The position numbers and the translations under genes are program-made. Source: Brasenia schreberi (lineage: Eukaryota > Streptophyta > Magnoliopsida > Nymphaeales > Cabombaceae). Taken from it: 64,000 nucleotides of DNA. Location of the stretch: the NCBI GenBank assembly GCA_036023115.1, contig JAYKKT010000041.1, positions 4,489,501 to 4,553,500 on the forward strand. Reading direction: 5' to 3'. Position 1 is the stretch's first letter. Every line of letters begins with the position of its first letter. The notes beneath the pieces were generated by a model. It did not search any database. It was not told where the DNA came from and worked only from the letters and a program-made list of their open reading frames with translations. Below are positions 56,599 through 64,000 of this stretch, piece by piece.

Positions 56599-58300
56599 AA
56601 GAGATATTTTTAGGATAGCTAGGGCTAGAGATAAGAAAACTAAAGATCTTAATTATGTTAGATGCATAAAAGACGAGGATGAAAAAATTCTAGTGGCAAA
56701 TGATGATATAAGAAATAGATGGAAAAACTATTTTTATAATCTTTTTAATGAAAATAAGGATGTTAGTTTTAGTTTAGGAGATTTAGCCAAGTCAGAAAAG
56801 TATATAAACCACAATTTCTACCGACGTATTCAAAAGAATGAAGTCAAAGAGGCTCTTAAACATATGAAGAGTGGTAAATCGGTAGGACCAGATAATATTC
56901 CTATAGAAGTTTGGAAAATACTAGGAGAAATAGGAATCACTTGGCTCACAAGACTATTTAATGAAATATGGAAAAACCAAAAGATGCCCGAGGAATGGAG
57001 AGCAAGTACACTTATACCTGTATATAAGAACAAGGGAGACATTCAAAATTGTTCAAATTATCGAGGTATCAAGTTAATGAGTCATACTATGAAATTATGG
57101 GAAAGAATTATCGAACGTAGGTTAAGACAAGTATCAAGTACAACAGAGAACCAATTTGGATTTATGCCAGGTAGATCGACTATTGAAGCGATTCACCTTT
57201 TGAGACGTCTTGTGGAACATTTTAGAGCAAAAAAGAAAGACCTTCACATGATATTTATTGATCTAGAAAAAGCTTATGATAGAGTACCGAGGGTGGTTCT
57301 TTGGAGAACTTTGGAAAAAAGAGGTATCCCGTTGACATATATTAACCTTATAAGAGACATGTATGATGGTGCAAAAACATGTGTGAGGACTCATGAAGGA
57401 ACGACAAACTTCTTTGAAGTTAATATTGGGTTACATCAAGGATCAACTTTAAGTCCATACTTATTTATAATGGTGATGGATGAGTTAACAAAACATATTC
57501 AAGATGAAGTACCTTGGTGTATGTTATTTGCAGATGACATTGTATTAGTGGAGGAGTCTAAGGAAAAAGTTAATAGAAAATTGGAACTATGGAGAGAAAC
57601 ATTAGAAAACAAAGGCCTCCGACTTAGTAGAACAAAGACAGAATATATGGAATGTAAGTTTGATCATTTGGCTACTTCAGAGGACATAGAAATTAAAATT
57701 GGCACACATTGCATTCCCCAAAAGGAAAGTTTTAAATACCTAGGGTCAATTTTTCAAAGTGATGGAAGAGTTGATGGAGATGTTACACATAGAATTAATG
57801 CTGGTTGGTTAAAATGGAGAGGAGCATCAGGTATTCTTTGTGATAAGAAGATACCATTAAAATTAAAAGGTAAATATTATAGAGCAGCAGTTAGGCCTGC
57901 CATGTTTTATAGTTCTGAGTGTTGGGCAGTTAATCATCAACATGTACAAAAGATGTCTGTGACAGAAATGAAGATGTTGAGATGGATGAGTGGTCATACA
58001 AGAAAAGACCGTATACATAATGAGGTTATTAGAAACAAATTAGGAGTGGCACCAATAGAGGATAAAATGAGAGAACATCGTTTAAGATGGTTTGGACATA
58101 TAGAAAGAAGATCAAAAGAAGAACCTGTAAGAAGGTTAGAAAAACTAAATTTGGAAAGTATTAAAAGAGGTAGAGGACGACCACAAAAGTGTTGGAAAGA
58201 AACAATAAAGAATGATCTAGCTTATTGGGAGTTAACTGCTAACATGGCACACGATAGAGATCTGTGGAAACAAAGAATCCATGTAGCCGACCCCATCTAG
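56534..58300 (+). CDS. RTE LINE reverse transcriptase part (588 aa)
   Basis: The true coding sequence probably joins here from the endonuclease by an ancestral single frame ([20 protein letters not shown] is the linker). RT blocks are intact: [86 protein letters not shown] and the catalytic [11 protein letters not shown]. The C terminus has [30 protein letters not shown] and [14 protein letters not shown]. It ends HVADPI 30 bp before the TTG tail. The annotated ATG lies in overlap with the endonuclease frame and is not necessarily a used start. Confidence 0.93.
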   Translation: MKQKLRFGRTYIKTQLNSKEGERDIFRIARARDKKTKDLNYVRCIKDEDEKILVANDDIRNRWKNYFYNLFNENKDVSFSLGDLAKSEKYINHNFYRRIQKNEVKEALKHMKSGKSVGPDNIPIEVWKILGEIGITWLTRLFNEIWKNQKMPEEWRASTLIPVYKNKGDIQNCSNYRGIKLMSHTMKLWERIIERRLRQVSSTTENQFGFMPGRSTIEAIHLLRRLVEHFRAKKKDLHMIFIDLEKAYDRVPRVVLWRTLEKRGIPLTYINLIRDMYDGAKTCVRTHEGTTNFFEVNIGLHQGSTLSPYLFIMVMDELTKHIQDEVPWCMLFADDIVLVEESKEKVNRKLELWRETLENKGLRLSRTKTEYMECKFDHLATSEDIEIKIGTHCIPQKESFKYLGSIFQSDGRVDGDVTHRINAGWLKWRGASGILCDKKIPLKLKGKYYRAAVRPAMFYSSECWAVNHQHVQKMSVTEMKMLRWMSGHTRKDRIHNEVIRNKLGVAPIEDKMREHRLRWFGHIERRSKEEPVRRLEKLNLESIKRGRGRPQKCWKETIKNDLAYWELTANMAHDRDLWKQRIHVADPI

Positions 58301-58439
58301 TATGGGAAAAGGCTTAGTTGTTGTTGTTTGTTGTTGATCTTTTACGTTTTATGATTTCTCCTGCCTAATGCACTAGACCCCATTGTTTCTCTTAAGTTAA
58401 GCTTGAAGAATAGTACTAGAGGATGGTGAGCTCCTAGGA

Positions 58440-58500
58440 AGCTTTCGTGTTGCACCTTCTAGCTGACCCTACCTAGTGTGAGAAAAAGTTTGGTTGGGGT
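58440..58500 (+). mobile_element. decayed RTE LINE 3' end
   Basis: CTGACCCTACCTAGTGTGAG then AAAAAGTTTGGTTGG parallels the family end CCGACCCCATCTAGTATGGG plus AAAAGGCTTAGTTG. The coding part is gone. Confidence 0.5.
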
Positions 58501-58513
58501 TAAGGTCTAGGTC

Positions 58514-59113
58514 TGTGTTGTTTATACTATACGGTACCATGTATCGTTTTTCTTCACGAGACAAGTGTATCATATTGTAATTTTTTTTACTTAAAAAAAA
58601 AAATAGAAAAAAATAAGAAAAAATCAAGAACAGTTCTTATAAATCCAAATTTGGGTAAACATTCATCCATTAAACATTAATTCAAATTATAGGCACAACT
58701 TTCATCATTGAACAAATAACAAATATTCTTTAAAATTACAACTTTCGCTAATTAAAAAGAAGAATCACATATTGTGTCCAAAGTTGTGGGAAACAACAAA
58801 AATGATATACCACGAGGAAATAAATGGTTCTCAAAGTTGCTGCTGCTCTCGCCGCCAGAATGGTAGTGCCATCAGACCATCAAGGAAGCTTCTTCATAAG
58901 AAACCCTTGTAGTTGTGTAGCACACAAGCAAAAAACCGAAAAGTAGAAAATTGTAGTGCACTCAGGTCTCCTCTTATAATTAAGGGCATATCACACGAAT
59001 CATGCGATATGTGTGATACAACTTGTATCGCATGATACAGGCCTATGAGTTCACCCTTTGTGATACATCCGTTGTATCGTATCATGCTCACGATACGATA
59101 CGATACTTGTATG
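58514..59113. mobile_element. non-autonomous hAT remnant
   Basis: The left end CTGTGTTGTTTATACTATAC resembles the hAT terminus at 61821. A CGATAC-rich block (CACGATACGATACGATAC, about 59090-59108) marks the right end. The exact terminus and target duplication are decayed. The interior (AT-rich, with GCTGCTGCTCTCGCCGCC) is not transposase-coding. Confidence 0.6.
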
Positions 59114-59225
59114 TTGGTTGGGGCCATAGGTTTAGTATTTTGATTTTTATGGTTTTGATTGCTTGTGCTTTTGCCATCTTCCCTTCTGCTCTCTCTCTCT
59201 ATACACATAAATAATAATACAATAT

Positions 59226-59952
59226 CAACAACAACTAAACACTTTCCCATACTAGATGGGGTCGGCTACATGGATTCTTTGTTTCTATAGTGCTCGATCC
59301 GATACCATGCTAACAATTAACTCAACAAAAGCGGGATAATTCTTTGTTGTTTTCTTCCAATACTTTTGTGGTCTTTCTTTTCCTCCTTTAATAATTTAGA
59401 CATCTGGTTTGTCACCCCTTCTTTAGAGAGCTTCCTTTAGTTGCCTTTCGAGGTATTCATGCCATCTTAAAAGATTTTTTCTCATTTTATCATCTACTGG
59501 TGTCACTCCCAATTTGTCATGATAACCTCGTTAGGATGCGGTCTTAACTTGTATTACCACACATCCACCTATGTATCTTCATTTTTACCATAAATATCTT
59601 TTGCACATGTTGATATTAACTGCCAACACTCAACACATATAATATAGTGAGTCTAATTGCTACTCTATAATTTTTATCATTCAACTTTAATGGTATCTTC
59701 TTGTATAATACTTGATGCACCTCTCCATTTAAACCAACCTGTGTTGATTGTACGTGTGACATCTCTCTCAATTTTACTATTGTTATGGAAAATTGACCTT
59801 AGCTACTTAAAACTTTTCTTTTGAGGGATGCAATGTGTACCATTCTTAATTTTCATGTCATCTATAGCAACAAAAATGGCAATACTTGCATTTAATATAT
59901 TTTGTCTTTGTTATACTAAGTCGAAACCTTTATTATATTGTATTTATTTAAC
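59226..59952 (-). mobile_element. RTE LINE, 5'-truncated and old (copy 8)
   Basis: The 3' end is at 59226 (CAACAACAACTAAACAC). The 13-bp duplication AATAATACAATAT lies at 59213-59225 and 59953-59965. The coding part is highly diverged and full of indels. The perfect duplication shows a genuine insertion. Confidence 0.88.
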
Positions 59953-60967
59953 AATAATACAATATAAGATAAGATAAATGAATGATTTTGGTATGTGAGC
60001 TATTGGCACTTGCATGTCAACAGAAGAATGCAATTATGGTAATAGAAGCTGTGATAATAAATGCGTTATTTAGAACATTTTTACTTTCCAACATGAAATG
60101 CTTTATTGCATTTATGGAAGGGCGAGACATCCTTGCAATAAATTTGTGGTGATGCTCTTGTTTGCCTGTTTCATCATAGCTGTTCAATCATGCAAGAGCC
60201 GACTGGTCATAATATGGTACTAATGGTGGTTGAAAACCACCATAATTCTCACAAATACGGATCAATGTGTGTATACACACATGCATATGATGCCATGTAC
60301 AAACAATCTGGAATTTGATCCTTGGTCTGTTTTGACCAAATCTGACTCTTTATGTGTATTTGCACACATGTTAATGCACACACTCAGATGATGCATGCAC
60401 ACACACACATCCTCAGAGATTGTACAGTTCATACCTATAAGTATGCACTATGCAGGATGATCTAATAGCTGTTAGACTGATACGTGGATAAACATTACAA
60501 TTATGAAGATCCTAATTGTTTACAAAGATTTCAAAGAGTCTAAAGGACCATGTTCTTTTAATGTGAAATCACAGGTGCCAACTGAAATGAAACATATTGT
60601 CTTTTGCACAATAGGCATGCACGCTTCCTCTACTTTTTGCAAATTTGCTAACGATTCCATGCACATTCATGTTTTCCCTTTTAGAGACTTATACGTGTTA
60701 TATCTTTGTATTTCACACATATATTATGCCTTGCATTTCAAATAATCTTATCCGTGGATGGGCCAAAATTTATTTGTCATGGTGCTTTTTTGTTTTAGCT
60801 TTATTGATAAACCCATGCTCCATTTGGATATCAACCTCCCATGTTGTTACTGTATCACTTTCTCTACTCATGTATCATGAATACTTTTTCACTTTTGTAA
60901 GTACTTCCAATATCGTTTTTCTACCTTAGTGCTTTTATAGTGACATGAGCTAGTAATTGTTCCACAG

Positions 60968-61067
60968 GATCTGCAAATTCCATGTTCTCCTATCAGGATG
61001 TAAAGGGAGCAAATAAGTTGATTGAGGAGCTTTTACAACTGAAGCCCAATAAGCTTGACTCTGGGAT
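60968..61067 (+). CDS. GPAA1: GPI-transamidase subunit GAA1, exon 3
   Basis: After TTCCACAG the exon reads (G)GA TCT GCA AAT, giving GSANSMFSYQDVKGANKLIE and ELLQLKPNKLDSGM. It continues MPG-SAN of exon 2 with no gap and matches the GAA1 luminal domain start. It ends GGG AT before the strong donor GTAAGT at 61068. Further exons lie beyond the window. This exon shows that the preceding 21.4 kb is an intron of an otherwise intact gene. Confidence 0.93.
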
Positions 61068-61519
61068 GTAAGTTAGATGCACATTTAATGTGAAATCTAT
61101 GTTGTTGTAGGTTGCTTTTGGTCTTTTTTCTTGGGCTTGTGGTAAATTCTTTTGGTGACTCGATTTGTAGAGGTTTTTGTACATAGTGTCAACTTAAATA
61201 AGCATGCTACCAAATGATTGATTTTACAAGGGCTTGAAAGGTAACAGTTCGGTTTATACATTTGATCTATTCATGAAAAATGTGTAAATAATCAATGCCA
61301 TCGTTTTAATTCCAAGTCACAAAGGACAGCCCTCAAAGTTTGGTAAACTTTAAGGGGACGTCTAACTGGTCTCATTCACCTTTTTTATTATCTTTCCATA
61401 TATTATGTCTTGTTGTGATATACTAAATATAACATACTTAGTTATACATGATATTTATTATAGTATTACACTATTTACTACATATTTATAAATATATACG
61501 AATTTGTAGTGTGTTCATT
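61068..61519 (+). other. start of GPAA1 intron 3
   Basis: This is AT-rich intron sequence with no recognised element before the LINE at about 61520. Confidence 0.75.
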
Positions 61520-61820
61520 TTAACAACAACAACAACTAAGCCTTTTCCCATACTAGATGGGGTTGGCTACATGGATTCTTTGTTCCCATTGAGCTCGATC
61601 GTATGCCATCCGATACTTATGTGGTCTTCGTTTTTCTCTTTTAACATTTTCACAATCTAGTTTCTCATAACTTCTTACCGAAGCTTTCTTTGGTCGTCTT
61701 TCTATATGGCCAAATCATCTTCAATAATTTTTTCTCATTTTATCATCTATTGGTGTCACTCTCAATTTGTTTCTAATAACCTCATTACGTATACAATTTT
61801 TCTTTATGTGACTACTCATC

Positions 61821-62835
61821 CAGTGTTGTTTGTACTATATCATATTGTGTATCGTTTTGCTCCACGAGACTGGTGTATGTAATGTATTGTAATTTTTTTT
61901 AAATACAACAACAACAACTAAGCCTTTTCCCATACTAGATGAGGTCGGCTACATGGATTCTTTGTTTCCACAGATCCCTATCGTGTGCCATGTTAGCAGT
62001 TAACTCACAATAAGCTAGATCATTCTTTATTGTTTCTTTCCAACACTTTTGTGGTCGTCCTCTACCTCTTTTAATACTTTCCAAATTTAGTTTTTCTAAC
62101 CTTCTTACAGGTTCTTCTTTTGATCTTCTTTCTATATGTCCAAACCATCTTAAACGATATTCTCTCATTTTATCCTCTATTGGTGCCACTCCTAATTTGT
62201 TTCTAATAACCTCATTATGTATACGGTCTTTTCTTGTATGATTGTAATTTTTTTTAATTTTTTTAATTTTTTACAATAGTTTAAAAATAAAAAAATTCAT
62301 GAAAAATCATCAGGCTGAGATTGAGACTGTGTAGCGTTCCTTCCTGCCATCTTAATTTACTTATTAAATCTTAATAAACTTGAAAATAAAAGCAATTCAT
62401 AAATTACCATAAACTTCATAATTCTCTAACCTTCACTTCATAAACCACCAAAATACTCAAAGAGTGTCTCCCACTTAATAGATTGCCATAAATACAACGA
62501 AAAGGTATCCACTCACTTCATATATGGTCATTAAAAAAAACAAAAACAAAAAACACAAGAAGATACAAAATACACAAAAAGAGAAAAAAACTTTATACCA
62601 CAACCAACAAATTGTTGTTGTCACCACGAGAGTGATGGTGCCGTTGAAGACCGTTGGAGATGCTTCTCCCTAGTTGGAAGTTGCCTTGAAGCAACTAGAG
62701 CACTCAAAGTCTCAAACAGAAGCCACAAACGCACAGAAATCAAGAAGGTGTTGATATGGTTGTAAGTGTATCGTGTTCACGATACAATACGTATCTCCCC
62801 ATATCGTACGATATGGGGAGATACGAATAACATTG
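61821..62835 (-). mobile_element. non-autonomous hAT inside an RTE LINE
   Basis: Ends are CAGTGTTGTTTGTACTATAT and ATACGAATAACATTG, with a perfect 8-bp duplication TACTCATC at 61813-61820 and 62836-62843. It keeps the hAT 5' leader and the MAGR start (62339-62345, minus strand) but no transposase body. A LINE (61903-62240) sits inside it. Confidence 0.93.
61903..62240 (-). mobile_element. RTE LINE, 5'-truncated, inside the hAT (copy 10)
   Basis: It is flanked by ATTGTAATTTTTTTTAA at 61886-61902 and 62241-62257, 17 bp and identical. It encodes the RT C terminus in good condition ([34 protein letters not shown]), which suggests a fairly recent insertion. Confidence 0.93.
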
Positions 62836-63439
62836 TACTCATCCATATCAACACCTTTATTTATGTCACGGGCATCTTTTGCTCATGTTGGTGATTAACT
62901 GCCCAACACTTAGAACCATATAACATAGCAGGCCTAATTGCTTCTCTTAATATTTTCCTTTAAACTTTAATGGTATCTTCTTGTCACATAGAATACCTGA
63001 TAATCTTTCCATTTTAACCAACTTGTATAACATCTATATCAATGCTATGAAAAACTGACTATGAGAGATGCAATACTTGTCAATCTTAATTTCTATATCA
63101 CCTAAAGTAACCAAATAATCAAACATGTATTTCATATATTTTGTCTTTGTTCTACTAAGTCACAAGCTTTTACTTTCTAATGCTTCTCTCTGTAGTTCTA
63201 ATTTCCTATTTTTTTCTTTAGACTCATCTACTAATACAATGTCATTTACAAATAACATACACTAAGGTACTTCATCTTGAATATGTTTTGTTAAGTTATT
63301 AATGACCGATATAAATAAATATGAACTTATCCATGATGTAAGTGTGGAAAAACCATATGTTTCTGACATATGTTACAACGGTATTTATTATATATTTAAA
63401 ACATGAAATTTATTATCTTTATGTATACAAACAAAACCA

Positions 63440-63840
63440 AGCCTTATCATGTACTAATTTATCAAAAAAAGCCTTATCCCTTACTAAAATGAAGTAAGCG
63501 AATCCGTATTTGCCATTATTTTCTTTTTTGTTTTCCTCCAATGGTTTTGAGGCCTTCCTCTGCCTCTTCTAAAGTGCTTGTTTGGACTTTCTAACACCTC
63601 ACTGGAGCCCCATCTTGGGTGACTCTCCAAATGTCTAAACAACCTTAGCATGTTTCATTTTATCTTTTATTGTGACTTATTTTCCATTGGTATCATACTA
63701 ACTTTTTATGTAATAACCTTATTAAAAATTGAGTATTTCCTTCTCACATTTGTATTAACAATTTTATTTTTTATATGAACATTTGTTGCATGCGTGATTG
63801 ACTGCCCAAGACTAAGCACGATTGAGTATTGCTGGTCTTA
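63440..63840 (-). mobile_element. strongly decayed RTE-like LINE end
   Basis: Words such as GCCTTATCCCTTACTAAAA, GGCCTTCCTCTGCCTCTTCT and GATTGACTGCCCAAGAC follow the minus-strand order of the RTE 3' region with many changes. It may be an older subfamily. Confidence 0.5.
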
Positions 63841-63845
63841 ATGCT

Positions 63846-64000
63846 ACAATAACAACAACTAAGCCTTTTCCCATACTATATGGGCCGACTACATGAATTC
63901 TTTGTTCCAAAGAGCTCTATAATGTGTCATGGTGGTAGTGAACTCAACATGAGCTAGATAGATCATTCTTTACTGCTTATTACTTGAGCTTCCTTTGGTC
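63846..64000 (-). mobile_element. RTE LINE 3' end, continues beyond the window (copy 11)
   Basis: AATAACAACAACTAAGCCTT, then TTCCCATACTATATGGGCCG is the family 3' end on the minus strand. The body runs off the right edge. Confidence 0.82.

Larger units (their letters stand above)
55050..58333 (+). mobile_element. full-length RTE LINE with perfect target duplication (copy 7)
   Basis: The element is flanked by TTGATCTTTTACGTTTTAT at 55031-55049 and 58334-58352, 19 bp and identical (one end may share TTG with the tail). It is 3.28 kb, with a roughly 115-bp 5' leader, endonuclease and RT coding regions, and the tail GGCTTAGTTGTTGTTG. It is the best-preserved copy in the window and probably the youngest. 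Confidence 0.96.
39525..60967 (+). other. GPAA1 intron 2, 21.4 kb, filled with nested transposons
   Basis: The donor is GTGAAT at 39525 and the acceptor CCACAG at 60967. The codon split across it (G|GA, glycine of MPGSAN) is restored exactly. It contains at least four hAT elements or remnants, at least seven RTE LINE pieces and an antisense DUF4408/DUF761 gene. Unique-looking intron sequence remains at about 39525-40026, 48226-48747 and 59970-60967. Confidence 0.92.
61520..63335 (-). mobile_element. RTE LINE split by a hAT (copy 9)
   Basis: The 3' tail (AACAACAACAACAACTAAGC) is at 61520. The element is interrupted at 61820 by a hAT and resumes at 62844 (ATATCAACACCTTTATTTATG, at the RT C-terminal position). 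It then runs to about 63335, where the family match ends within the RT region. It is diverged and frameshifted. Confidence 0.85.

Noticed and set aside
60503..60929. Open frames of 80 and 94 codons in the end of GPAA1 intron 2
   Set aside because: They are hydrophobic, AT-driven translations without recognisable similarity, just upstream of exon 3.

Overview
This is plant nuclear DNA: AT-rich, intron-bearing and packed with plant-type transposons (Ty1/copia, Ty3 chromovirus, Tat-like LTRs, RTE-clade and L1 LINEs, hAT elements). Two recognisable host genes point to an angiosperm with long, TE-inflated introns. I cannot name the species from the sequence alone.

Host genes. (1) NAA50 (N-alpha-acetyltransferase 50) lies on the minus strand: exon 1 at 13802-13961 and exon 2 at 9713-9832. 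Its 4-kb first intron holds a copia remnant, and its later exons are not found in the window. (2) GPAA1 (GPI-transamidase subunit GAA1) lies on the plus strand: exons at 39228-39352, 39433-39524 and 60968-61067, joined in frame. Its intron 2 is 21.4 kb long and is almost entirely a nest of hAT transposons and RTE LINEs. A DUF4408/DUF761 gene, broken by one stop codon, sits antisense inside this intron (54070-54768).

Layout. 1-3743: copia element. 3747-7197: Tat-like LTR with a gag remnant and an inverted LTR fragment. 7198-8480: decayed copia. 8480-14080: NAA50 part. 14.4-14.6 kb: SINE-like unit. 14.8-21.5 kb: copia element with both LTRs, interrupted by an RTE LINE. 21.8-27.7 kb: L1 LINE split by a solo LTR that is itself split by a second, opposite solo LTR; both carry 5-bp target duplications. 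27.9-37.4 kb: Ty3 chromovirus (gag, protease, RT, integrase, chromodomain) split by another member of the same LTR family and by an RTE LINE. 39-61 kb: GPAA1. 61-64 kb: GPAA1 intron 3, with LINE, hAT and LINE nested inside one another.

How the repeats relate. One RTE LINE family (3' end GGCTTAGTTGTTGTTG) occurs at least a dozen times. The copy at 55050-58333 is full length, flanked by a perfect 19-bp duplication, and interrupted only by one frameshift. One hAT family (termini CAGTGTTG, 8-bp duplications, subterminal GTATCG palindromes) occurs five times. The copy at 49105-52467 carries a three-exon, 770-codon transposase gene with a single internal stop. The nesting gives a relative order of insertion. 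I see no cellular system of an unknown kind; the novelty lies in the architecture of the nest.
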